DNA from: Afipia sp.
Lineage (GTDB): Bacteria; Pseudomonadota; Alphaproteobacteria; Rhizobiales; Xanthobacteraceae
Reading direction: 5' to 3'
DNA length: 64,000 nt
Assembly: GCA_016201045.1 (NCBI GenBank)
Contig: JACQDM010000001.1
Span: forward strand, 434,001-498,000
Shown piece by piece: positions 7,409 through 15,534 of the stretch. Position numbers and translations under genes: made by a program. The notes beneath the pieces are model-generated. The model saw nothing but the letters and a program-made list of their open reading frames with translations. It was not told where the DNA came from and did no database searches. Numbering within the stretch: position 1 is the first letter of the stretch; each line of letters begins with the position of its first letter.

Positions 7409-8983
7409 TTAGTGCCCTGCCGCTGCTTTGGGCATATCGCCTGCCATGTCGCGCTGTTTCTTCATCACGATCTTATTCAACGCGCCGAGATAAGCCTGCG
7501 CCGAAGCAACCAGCGTATCTGGATCTGACGCGCGCGACGTGACCGAGCGGCCGTCCTGCGATAAGCGAACGGAAACTTCCGCCTGTGCGTCAGTACCGGC
7601 GGTGACGGCGTGGACTTGGTACAGTTCGAGCTTCGCGTCATGCGGCACCAGCGCCTTGATGCAGTTGAAGACCGCATCGACCGGACCATTGCCCTCTTCT
7701 TCCGCGATCTTGATCTGGCCTTCGACGTCGAGCTTCATCGTCGCACGCTGCGGGCCGCGTGTGCCGGCGACCACCGACATCGAAACGAGATGAATTTTAT
7801 CGTGCGACTGCGCGATCTCCTGATCGACCAGCGCTTCGATGTCCTCGTCGTAGATGTCCTTCTTGCGGTCGGCCAAAGCCTTGAAACGCACGAAGGCGTC
7901 TTCGAGCTGGTTCTGCGCCAACTTGTAGCCCATCTCCTCCAGCTTGTGGATGAAGGCGTGACGGCCCGAATGCTTGCCCATCACCAATGAAGTCTGCTTC
8001 ACGCCGACAGTTTCGGGCAGCATGATTTCGTAGGTCTGCGCATTCTTCAGCATGCCGTCCTGATGGATGCCGCTTTCATGCGCAAATGCATTCCGGCCTA
8101 CGATAGCCTTGTTGTATTGCACCGGGAACGAGGTCGCCGCTGAAACCACTTTCGAGGCGCGCGTCAGCATCGTGGTGTCGATCTTGTTCCAGTACGGCAA
8201 TTTGTCGTTGCGGACCTTCATCGCCATCACGATTTCTTCGAGTGCGGCGTTGCCCGCACGCTCGCCGATGCCGTTGATGGTGCATTCGATCTGCCGCGCG
8301 CCGCCACGCACGCCAGCCATAGAATTGGCGACCGCCATGCCGAGATCGTTGTGGCAATGCACGGAGAACACCGCCTTGTCGGAATTCGGCACGTTCTCGC
8401 GCACGCGCTTGAACAGGTCGTAATATTCCTCCGGCACCGAATAGCCGACAGTGTCCGGAATGTTGATCGTCGTCGCGCCGGCCTTGATGGCTGACTCGAC
8501 GCAACGGCACAGGAAATCGAATTCCGTGCGCGTGCCGTCCTCGGACGACCATTCGACGTCGTCGGTGTGATTGCGCGCGCGTGTGACCTGCGAGATCACC
8601 ATGTCGTGCACGGCTTCCGGCTCCATCTGGAGCTTGTATTTCATGTGCACGGGAGACGTTGACAGGAAGGTGTGAATGCGGCCGCGCTTGGCCGGACGAA
8701 TGGCTTCGGCGCAGCGGTCGATGTCCTTATGCGCGGCGCGCGACAATCCGCACACCACGGCGTTCTTGGTGCGCTTGGCGATCTCGCGGACGGCCTCGAA
8801 ATCGCCGTCGGAGGCGATGGGGAATCCGGCCTCGATGATGTCCACGCCCATGGCGTCGAGCAATTCGGCGACTTCGAGCTTTTCCTCGAACGTCATGGTG
8901 GCGCCGGGGCATTGTTCGCCGTCGCGCAAAGTGGTGTCGAAAATAACGACGCGGTCCTTGTCGGACTGTTTCGCGGTGGTCAT
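7409..8983 (-). CDS. leuA: 2-isopropylmalate synthase
   Basis: Catalyses the first committed step of leucine synthesis: acetyl-CoA plus 2-oxoisovalerate gives 2-isopropylmalate. It has 524 residues, the usual length of the bacterial enzyme. The TIM-barrel catalytic part starts with the [12 protein letters not shown] metal-site motif (residues 16-27) and includes the HCHNDLG metal-binding His pair (near 215) and GIGERAGN. The C-terminal LeuA dimer domain (from about residue 390) is the leucine feedback site. AAGGA lies just before the ATG. A leader peptide gene with four Leu codons in a row lies upstream (9085-9216), so transcription is probably attenuated by leucine supply. Confidence 0.97.
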   Translation of the reverse strand: MTTAKQSDKDRVVIFDTTLRDGEQCPGATMTFEEKLEVAELLDAMGVDIIEAGFPIASDGDFEAVREIAKRTKNAVVCGLSRAAHKDIDRCAEAIRPAKRGRIHTFLSTSPVHMKYKLQMEPEAVHDMVISQVTRARNHTDDVEWSSEDGTRTEFDFLCRCVESAIKAGATTINIPDTVGYSVPEEYYDLFKRVRENVPNSDKAVFSVHCHNDLGMAVANSMAGVRGGARQIECTINGIGERAGNAALEEIVMAMKVRNDKLPYWNKIDTTMLTRASKVVSAATSFPVQYNKAIVGRNAFAHESGIHQDGMLKNAQTYEIMLPETVGVKQTSLVMGKHSGRHAFIHKLEEMGYKLAQNQLEDAFVRFKALADRKKDIYDEDIEALVDQEIAQSHDKIHLVSMSVVAGTRGPQRATMKLDVEGQIKIAEEEGNGPVDAVFNCIKALVPHDAKLELYQVHAVTAGTDAQAEVSVRLSQDGRSVTSRASDPDTLVASAQAYLGALNKIVMKKQRDMAGDMPKAAAGH

Positions 8984-9048
8984 GGGAAAATTCCTTCGGT
9001 CAGATGCGCCATGTCATGAGCGCTGTGGGTTTCGGTGCTTCGTCGAAC

Positions 9049-9091
9049 CCCCTGAGTGCCCAGGCGCAAATGCCCAGACGGCCCTCAGGGG
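9049..9091 (-). promoter_or_regulatory. candidate leucine attenuator structure before leuA
   Basis: On the minus strand the Leu-codon run is directly followed by CCCCTGAG (9084-9091, overlapping the leader stop), which pairs with CTCAGGGG (9049-9056). A competing pairing, GGGTTCG with CGAAACCC, follows. The arrangement of Leu codons followed by alternative hairpins is that of amino-acid attenuation. I see no strong T-tract, so control could act through Rho or on translation rather than by a classical intrinsic terminator. Confidence 0.45.
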
Positions 9092-9216
9092 CCGATAAGA
9101 AGCAGAAGCTCGCCGATAAGCGAGGAACCCAGCGAAATGCGCGCAGCCGAAGGCGCGCCAAACCCGGCAGCACAAGCCGCCTCGTTCTGTTCGCGCTGAT
9201 CGCCACGAATCGCCAT
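9085..9216 (-). CDS. leuL: leucine leader peptide upstream of leuA
   Basis: A short frame of 43 codons ends GELLLLIGP-stop, with four consecutive leucine codons about 20 nt before the first attenuator arm. AGAGGA and GTGGA precede the ATG at 9216. In-frame ATGs further upstream (9237 and 9270) are also possible. The location between promoter and leuA, the Leu run near the end, and the following alternative hairpins match leader peptides whose translation senses charged tRNA-Leu. The peptide itself probably has no other job. Confidence 0.6.
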   Translation of the reverse strand: MAIRGDQREQNEAACAAGFGAPSAARISLGSSLIGELLLLIGP

Positions 9217-9320
9217 TCCACATCCTCTGAAACGCATGTTCGGGCCAAACTGTTGACGGATGGTTTCCAAACCGTTTCGACCGGGGTTCTAGACGAGAAA
9301 TGCCAGCCCCGGCAACGTCA

Positions 9321-9346
9321 AATAAGGGTCAGGCGCCCTGCCCTAT
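9321..9346 (-). terminator. possible terminator after the SGNH gene
   Basis: The hairpin AATAAGGG-t-CAGG / CCTG-CCCT-ATT lies about 20 nt past the stop of the gene at 9365. The stem is imperfect and the minus-strand tail is TATTTGACG. It also borders the leuA promoter region. Confidence 0.35.
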
Positions 9347-9364
9347 TGGATGGACTTAAGCGTC

Positions 9365-10480
9365 CTACTGAACGGTCTTCGGCTTGAATTTCCCGAACCC
9401 AGCCGAGACTGGCGTGTCGCCACCGAATATCCGCGCGATCATCATCGTGCCAACAGCTACCTTGAAATGCGCGTAGTCGACCCAGACGTTTGGATTGTCG
9501 GTGAATGGCCCGGGTGTCGCGAAATCCCAAATGTCGGTGATGCGATTTAACCGCGCGCCGATCGCGTCCAATTCGCCCGGCCTGTACATGTCGATATTGG
9601 AACGCTGCAAAGGTGTTGTTGCAATCGTGAGCGCAATTCCGTTTTCTCGACAAAGCCTAACAAATATCTCGACCATCGCGAACTGACGCTCGATATCCGG
9701 GCGCTTGGTGATCCAATAGCTGCGGAAGCGTTCGGCCGGATCGGCGGCCCTGTTCGCCGCAGGTGAAACGTTGCCGCTGACGCCTTCGGCATGAGCCTTA
9801 GCGAAGATAAGCGCCGAGATATCAGGTAAAGACGATTGCAATCGCAGCGCAGTTGCTGACGAGCGTCTCAGCGCGGCCATCCTGTCCAAACCGTCAATCG
9901 CCCCGCCAAAATTATTGAAACGCGGATCGATATTTTTTTCCTTCGACAGCGCACCCTTGATTCCGTCCTTCCATGTCGTGATTTGAACCGCGGTCAGATA
10001 GCGCCACCAGAATCGCACGCGCGATTCTCCAGTTACTTCGGGCGGCAGAAAGCAATCGATGTTGACGTTGGTCCACGGCGCTCTACCGAAAAGATCCGTG
10101 TCGAGCATCAGGAACACGGATTTTACTTTCTCGCCGCGGGATGCCTTGTCGCGAAGGATGTATTCGAGCACCGGCAAGTGATCGCTGATCAGGCCGTAAG
10201 GTGCTGCCTGATCGTGCAGTTCATGAGCACCCATTGCTTTCGCGAGCGTCGGCTGTTCGAGGCTGTATCCGCGGGACGACGCAAAAAATAATGCGTCGAC
10301 GGATTTTGCATGCACCTGATAATCGCGCACGCCGAGATAGCGATAGTTCGGATGTCGACGCGGAAACAGATCGGTTCCGAACACTGCGACCGGATCGATC
10401 AGCACATTCGCCAGCGCTGTGCCGAAGAACAGCGCGCCTGCGGCAATCATCAGGCCAATCGCGAATTTGCGGGGCGTCAT
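9365..10480 (-). CDS. SGNH-hydrolase-like membrane-anchored protein, partner of the MBOAT
   Basis: Encodes 371 residues with one N-terminal membrane anchor (about residues 8-27) and a periplasmic domain. The block LFFASSRGYSLEQ resembles the serine-containing first block of AlgJ/AlgX/DltD-type SGNH proteins, and the C-terminal WVDYAHFK holds the Asp and His expected of a D-x-x-H catalytic dyad. Such proteins commonly work with an adjacent membrane O-acyltransferase to put acetyl groups on an exported polysaccharide. Here the MBOAT gene ends 10 nt upstream of this one. The role in O-acetylation is inferred from the pair; the polymer is unknown. Confidence 0.65.
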   Translation of the reverse strand: MTPRKFAIGLMIAAGALFFGTALANVLIDPVAVFGTDLFPRRHPNYRYLGVRDYQVHAKSVDALFFASSRGYSLEQPTLAKAMGAHELHDQAAPYGLISDHLPVLEYILRDKASRGEKVKSVFLMLDTDLFGRAPWTNVNIDCFLPPEVTGESRVRFWWRYLTAVQITTWKDGIKGALSKEKNIDPRFNNFGGAIDGLDRMAALRRSSATALRLQSSLPDISALIFAKAHAEGVSGNVSPAANRAADPAERFRSYWITKRPDIERQFAMVEIFVRLCRENGIALTIATTPLQRSNIDMYRPGELDAIGARLNRITDIWDFATPGPFTDNPNVWVDYAHFKVAVGTMMIARIFGGDTPVSAGFGKFKPKTVQ

Positions 10481-10490
10481 CTCGACCTCG

Positions 10491-12008
10491 TCAGAACTGA
10501 TAGTATAGGAATTCGGTGAAGCTGTTGAGATTTGCGAACACCAGCGCGAACAGAATGACGATCAGCACAAGCCGGATCGGCGTCGGCTGCCACGCGAAAA
10601 TCCACGCCGAGCGCCGCCAGTTCGAATGCGGCTCGTTCTCGCGATAATCGACCATCTCCATCGTATCCGGGACAAAAAGCGCAACCGCCATTACGCCCGC
10701 CGTGATCAGCGAGGCAACTACGGTCCAGTGCGAGCCGAACCATACGCGAACGAACCCTTCAGTCACATAGCCTTTGCTGATGATCCATCCGTCGGTGTTG
10801 ACCGCGAGCGCTGCATCCGGCGCAGCGTGGCCGAACCCTGCCATTGCGACAATCATATGCCACGCCGTCTCGACATTCGGCGCGCGGAAGAACGTCATCC
10901 CGACTGCAAATGTCATGAACGTCAGGAACCAGCCAATGAGTCGTCCGTACCACGCAGGCTCACGTTTTCCTGTGAGCGAACGCCATGCGTGATTGATCGT
11001 CAGCGCGACGCCGTGCAGCGCGCCCCACGCGATGAACGTCCAGTTCGCACCGTGCCAGAGGCCGCCGAGCAACATCGTCAGAAAGAGATTGACCGAACGG
11101 CGGATCGGCCCTGCTTCGTTGCCACCGAGGGGCACATAAACGAAATCGCGCAGGAAACGCGACAGCGTGATGTGCCAGCGCCGCCACAAATCGATAATGC
11201 TGGTTGAGCGGAAGGGGGCAGCGAAGTTTAACGGCAGACGCAAATTGAATAGCAGTCCAAGTCCGACAGCCATGTCGGAATAGCCGGAGAAATCGAAATA
11301 GAGTTGCAGCGAATAGGCAATCGACGCGCCCCACGCACCAATAGCCGTCACGGGAACGCCCGCCGCCGCCGCATCGAACACAAGCCCGACATGCGGCGCC
11401 AATCTATCGGCAAGCAGAATCTTCTTCGTCAGACCAAGACAGAAGATGGTGAGGCCGAGCGCGATATTGTTCCAGTCGACGCGATAGCGGATCTTCTCCG
11501 CAAGCTGCGGGCCAAGCTCGTTCCATCGCACGATCGGGCCCGCGATGAGATGCGGAAAGAACGAGACAAACATCGCATAAGTCGGCAAATAAATTGCCGT
11601 CGTTTTCCGCGACGTTTCGATCAAGAATGCAATCTGCACGAATGTGGTGAACGACAGCGCCAATGGAACGTCGGGCACGCCGGGGCTGCGGCCCTGAAAG
11701 ATCGACAGCAGAAAATCGAAATATTTGAAATAGCCGAGCACCAGAAGATTGGCGGTGACGCCTGCAATCAGCATCGCCCGCGCGGCGGATTTGTCCGCGC
11801 GCTGGATTTTTTGCGCAAGCCAGTAGTTGAGCAAAATCGATGAGACCGGAAGCACGATGAATGGCGGCTTCCACCACGCGTAGAAAAACAGCGACGAAAC
11901 CGTCGTCATCAAGACGGCAGCGGTTATGGTGCGCCGCGCAGCAATGAAATGCAGAACGACAGCGAGCGGCAGAAAAACAAAAATGAATTCGGAGGAATTG
12001 AAAAGCAT
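10491..12008 (-). CDS. MBOAT family O-acyltransferase (AlgI-like)
   Basis: Encodes 505 residues with about ten or more membrane helices. This family moves acyl groups across or within the inner membrane onto exported polymers. The signature regions are clear: LWRRWHITLSRFLRDFVYVPLGG near residues 262-284 and LGGLWHGANWTFIAWG near 305, containing the two conserved His residues. It is most like AlgI and related proteins. It is transcribed with the SGNH-like gene that follows after 10 nt, giving the two-component O-acetylation unit seen with many exopolysaccharides. No polysaccharide synthesis genes lie alongside, so the acceptor is unknown. Confidence 0.9.
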   Translation of the reverse strand: MLFNSSEFIFVFLPLAVVLHFIAARRTITAAVLMTTVSSLFFYAWWKPPFIVLPVSSILLNYWLAQKIQRADKSAARAMLIAGVTANLLVLGYFKYFDFLLSIFQGRSPGVPDVPLALSFTTFVQIAFLIETSRKTTAIYLPTYAMFVSFFPHLIAGPIVRWNELGPQLAEKIRYRVDWNNIALGLTIFCLGLTKKILLADRLAPHVGLVFDAAAAGVPVTAIGAWGASIAYSLQLYFDFSGYSDMAVGLGLLFNLRLPLNFAAPFRSTSIIDLWRRWHITLSRFLRDFVYVPLGGNEAGPIRRSVNLFLTMLLGGLWHGANWTFIAWGALHGVALTINHAWRSLTGKREPAWYGRLIGWFLTFMTFAVGMTFFRAPNVETAWHMIVAMAGFGHAAPDAALAVNTDGWIISKGYVTEGFVRVWFGSHWTVVASLITAGVMAVALFVPDTMEMVDYRENEPHSNWRRSAWIFAWQPTPIRLVLIVILFALVFANLNSFTEFLYYQF

Positions 12009-12130
12009 CGGGCGCGTTCGATTCAGATCCGGTGCCGGTCGTCGCGGCTCAGCCGCGGAATTGTTTCCGCCATATCGCGGACTGGAACATGCGAGTCAAG
12101 TCTGGCGGAGGGATTCGCGACCCCTGCAAG

Positions 12131-13087
12131 TCAGGCACCATCGAGCTTCTTCTTTTTGGGCGTCCCGACCGCCTCGAGGGCTTCTTTTCGCAAGGTATCG
12201 CGCACCCTCTTTAACTCATCGCCCCGGGCTTTTTCCGGCTCCGGAAACTTCAGGTCGAGCTTCTCCATGGCCGTGACAATGGCCGAACTGATCACGACAC
12301 GGGTGAACCATTTGTGATCGGCGGGCACCACGTACCACGGCGAGTGTTTGGCGGACGTGTGGCGCAGGACATCCTGATACGCGGCCTGATATTTGTCCCA
12401 GAGCGCACGCTCCGCGACATCTCCGAGTGAGAATTTCCAATTCTTGGCCGGCTCTTCGAGGCGGTCGAGGAAACGCTTGCGCTGCTCCTCCTTTGACACG
12501 TTTAGAAAAAACTTGAGAACGATCGTGCCGTTGCGCGCGAGATATTTTTCGAATGCCGCAATATCCTCGAACCGCTCGCGCCAGATATTCTTGGTCATGA
12601 GTTCTGGCGGAATACGTTCCTTGGCGAGGATTTCCGGATGGACGCGCACCACCAGTAATTCCTCGTAGTAGGAACGGTTGAAAATTCCGATGCGCCCGCG
12701 TTCGGGAAGACAGATCAAGCTGCGCCACATAAAGTCGTGATCGAGGTCTTTCGCCGAAGGCTGCTTGAACGAATACACCTCGCAGCCCTGCGGATTGATA
12801 CCGGACATCACATGTTCGATCGCGCTGTCTTTTCCCGCAGCATCCATGCCCTGAAAAATCAGCAGCAGCGACCAGCGGTCCTGCGCATACAACATTTCCT
12901 GTAGATCGCGAATCCGCCCCCGATTGGTGTCGGTAATCTTCTGCGCAGTGTCCTTGTCGATGCCGCCCTTCTCGCCGGGCTTGTGTGCTTTAAGGTGGCA
13001 CTCCCTGGAGCCATCGACACGAAAGGGATCGACAAATCTCTTCAGATCCTTCGCCAGCGGTTGCGATGACTTGCCGTGCTTCACCAT
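12131..13087 (-). CDS. polyphosphate kinase 2 family protein
   Basis: Encodes 318 residues of the PPK2 fold, which transfers phosphate between polyphosphate and nucleotides. The Walker A loop FQGMDAAGKD (near residue 79), the lid region FNRSYYEELLVVRV (near 138) and the WKFSLGDV and WYVVPADHKW blocks match one-domain PPK2 enzymes, and by eye most resemble the class that phosphorylates AMP and ADP. That class assignment is tentative. A Lys-rich C-terminus (TPKKKKLDG) is notable. It is a single gene facing away from the Opu-type transporter operon, with about 100 nt between the two starts. Confidence 0.88.
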   Translation of the reverse strand: MVKHGKSSQPLAKDLKRFVDPFRVDGSRECHLKAHKPGEKGGIDKDTAQKITDTNRGRIRDLQEMLYAQDRWSLLLIFQGMDAAGKDSAIEHVMSGINPQGCEVYSFKQPSAKDLDHDFMWRSLICLPERGRIGIFNRSYYEELLVVRVHPEILAKERIPPELMTKNIWRERFEDIAAFEKYLARNGTIVLKFFLNVSKEEQRKRFLDRLEEPAKNWKFSLGDVAERALWDKYQAAYQDVLRHTSAKHSPWYVVPADHKWFTRVVISSAIVTAMEKLDLKFPEPEKARGDELKRVRDTLRKEALEAVGTPKKKKLDGA

Positions 13088-13189
13088 AAATGAACATCCC
13101 TGATTTCCGGGCGGACGCTACACGTCCATCGAGAAACGCGCCAGTGTCGCCCAGTCGACAGTTGAGAGCGCTTGGTTCATCATCGCAAT

Positions 13190-13975
13190 ATGACACGACC
13201 GACACCGGCCATTGCATACGACCATGTCAGCAAGAGCTTTTCGCAAAATGGTGCAAAGGCCGTCGATAACGTGTCGATCGAAGTCGCGGCGGGAGAATTT
13301 CTCACCATTGTCGGCGGCTCCGGGTCCGGGAAGACGACACTGCTGCGTCTCGCCAACCGGCTGATCGAGCCGGATAGCGGTTCGGTCCGTGTTCTTGGCC
13401 AGGATGTGAGCGCGGCCGATCCGATCGCATTGCGCCGGAGCATCGGCTACGTATTCCAGAACGGCGGACTATTTCCGCATATGACGGTCGCCGCCAATAT
13501 CGGGATCACACCGCATCTGTCGGGCGTCGATGCGGATGAAATTTCAAAGCGAGTGGATGAGCTGATCGATCTGGTCCGCCTGGATCGAGATCACCGCAAT
13601 CGCCTGACACAGGAGATGTCCGGTGGACAGCGCCAGCGCGTCGGCGTCGCGCGCGCGCTCGCGGCGAGACCGAAGATCGTATTGATGGACGAGCCGTTCG
13701 GTGCGCTCGATCCGCTCACGCGCGACGCGCTCGGTGACGACTACAAGACGCTGCATCGCAACCTCGGTCTGACGACCGTGATGATCACGCATGACATCGG
13801 CGAGGCGTTGTTGCTCGCGGATCGGATCGCCGTCATGCATGCCGGCCGCTTGCTTGCGCTGGGAAATGCAGCGGAATTGTCCCGGCACGACGATCCCTAC
13901 GTGAAGAAACTTCTCGGCACGCCGCGTCGTCAGGCCGACCGCTTGCAGAAGCTATTGCCGGGGGTTTCGGCGTGA
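13190..13975 (+). CDS. OpuC/ProV-type ABC transporter ATPase
   Basis: Encodes 261 residues. It powers uptake of a quaternary-amine compatible solute such as glycine betaine or choline. Walker A is GGSGSGKTT, the Q-loop is FQNGGLFPH, the ABC signature is EMSGGQRQRVG, Walker B is IVLMDEPFGALD and the switch His is in MITHDIGEA. I place the start at the ATG at 13190; the frame extends to a TTG at 13172. There is no C-terminal CBS pair, so it is the short form. Its stop overlaps the GTG start of the next gene, so the two are one operon. Confidence 0.88.
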   Translation: MTRPTPAIAYDHVSKSFSQNGAKAVDNVSIEVAAGEFLTIVGGSGSGKTTLLRLANRLIEPDSGSVRVLGQDVSAADPIALRRSIGYVFQNGGLFPHMTVAANIGITPHLSGVDADEISKRVDELIDLVRLDRDHRNRLTQEMSGGQRQRVGVARALAARPKIVLMDEPFGALDPLTRDALGDDYKTLHRNLGLTTVMITHDIGEALLLADRIAVMHAGRLLALGNAAELSRHDDPYVKKLLGTPRRQADRLQKLLPGVSA

Positions 13976-15531
13976 ATTTCTTTTCCGATCCCCGCTGGAG
14001 CGACGCGCTGACTCGGCTGCCGGATTATCTCGGCAATCATGTGCGGGTTAGCCTGACAGCGCTGGCCCTGGGCGTTGCGATCAGCTTTCCGCTCGCGCTA
14101 GTGATCCGGCGGCGGCCTGTTCTGCGTGATATCGCGCTTGGCGTTGCCAGCGTCGTGCAGACGGTACCGGGCCTCGCGCTGCTCGCACTGTTCTATCCAG
14201 TACTGCTCGCGCTTGCCGGACTGACGATGAATCTGTTCGGCGCCGGATTTTCAGCATTCGGATTTTTGCCGGCGGTGCTGGCGCTTGCGCTCTACAGCAT
14301 GCTGCCTGTGTTGCGAAACACCATCGCCGGATTGCAGGGCATCGATCCCGCCATCGTCGAAGCAGCAGAAGGCGTCGGCATGACGACACGGCAGTCGCTG
14401 ACAATGGTCGAGCTTCCGCTCGCGCTGCCTGTCATCATGGCGGGCCTGCGTACCTCCGCTGTCTGGGTGATCGGCACCGCGACACTGTCGACGCCCATCG
14501 GACAGACGAGTTTGGGCAATTACATCTTCGCGGGGTTGCAGACGCAGAACTGGGTGTTCGTACTGTTCGGCTGTGCCGCCGCCGCCGCATTGGCGCTCGC
14601 CGTCGATCAGCTGCTTGCGCTCGTTGAATCAGGCGTTCGGCTCCGCAGCCGGATCCGGGTTGCGCTCGGCATTCTCGGCGCTCTCTTGCTAATCGCCGCG
14701 ACTTTGATTCCGACGCTGGCGCGGACGAAAACCGCATATATCGTCGGCGCAAAGACATTCACCGAGCAATACATTCTTTCCTCGTTGATTGCACAACGCC
14801 TCCAAAGCGCGAGCCTATCGGCGAGCTCGCGCGAAGGCCTCGGCTCCAACGTGATCTTCGAAGCGCTCGCGAACAACGACATCGACGTCTATGTCGATTA
14901 TTCCGGGACGCTGTGGCTGAACCAGTTCAAGCACACGGACAACCCTCCCCGGCAGGAACTGCTTGCCGCGCTCAAGAACGAGTTTGCGAGGCAATACAAG
15001 ATTTCGCTCGTCGGCGAACTCGGATTCGAGAACGCCTATGCGCTTGTGATGCCGCGCAAGCGCGCCGAGGCACTCGGCATCCACACCATTTCCGATCTCG
15101 CGTCAAAAGCGCCGTCGATGTCGATTGCCGGTGACTATGAATTTTTCTCGCGACCGGAATGGACCGCGCTACGGCAATCCTACGGTCTCGCGTTTCGCCA
15201 GCAGCGGCAGATGCAGCCGGACTTTATGTACGCCGCCGTTGCATCCGGCGACGTGGATATAATTGCGGGCTACACCAGCGACGGCCTGATCGCGAAATAC
15301 GATCTGGTCGTTCTGGACGATCCCAAGCACGCCATCCCGCCCTATGATGCCTTGATCCTAATTGCTCCAAATCGCGCGGACGATGAGGTATTGAGAGACG
15401 CGCTCAAGCCGCTCATCGGAAAAATCGATATTGCGACGATGCGCGAAGCGAACCTGCGAGCGGCATCGAACGATGGATCGAGTTCACCCGATGCGGTCGC
15501 GCGATGGCTGTCGAACAAGATCGCGCGCTAG
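13972..15531 (+). CDS. fused permease and substrate-binding protein of the OpuC-type transporter
   Basis: Encodes 519 residues and joins two usual subunits. Residues 1-210 are a BPD-type permease with six or so helices and the EAA-like loop IVEAAEGVGMTTRQS. Another helix (about 230-247) leads into an OpuAC-like binding domain from about residue 255 (IVGAKTFTEQYILS), with the typical DVYVDYSGTLW and ASGDVDIIAGYTSDG segments. The binding domain thus sits tethered on the outside of the membrane. Such fusions are known in osmoprotectant and choline/betaine systems. With the ATPase it forms a complete two-gene importer. The ligand is inferred from family. Confidence 0.88.
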   Translation: MNFFSDPRWSDALTRLPDYLGNHVRVSLTALALGVAISFPLALVIRRRPVLRDIALGVASVVQTVPGLALLALFYPVLLALAGLTMNLFGAGFSAFGFLPAVLALALYSMLPVLRNTIAGLQGIDPAIVEAAEGVGMTTRQSLTMVELPLALPVIMAGLRTSAVWVIGTATLSTPIGQTSLGNYIFAGLQTQNWVFVLFGCAAAAALALAVDQLLALVESGVRLRSRIRVALGILGALLLIAATLIPTLARTKTAYIVGAKTFTEQYILSSLIAQRLQSASLSASSREGLGSNVIFEALANNDIDVYVDYSGTLWLNQFKHTDNPPRQELLAALKNEFARQYKISLVGELGFENAYALVMPRKRAEALGIHTISDLASKAPSMSIAGDYEFFSRPEWTALRQSYGLAFRQQRQMQPDFMYAAVASGDVDIIAGYTSDGLIAKYDLVVLDDPKHAIPPYDALILIAPNRADDEVLRDALKPLIGKIDIATMREANLRAASNDGSSSPDAVARWLSNKIAR

Positions 15532-15534
15532 AAA

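Noticed and set aside
6000-12000. A dedicated exopolysaccharide cluster around the MBOAT gene
   Set aside because: Neighbours are leuA, a TRAP transporter and PPK2; no glycosyltransferase, polymerase or export gene is present.
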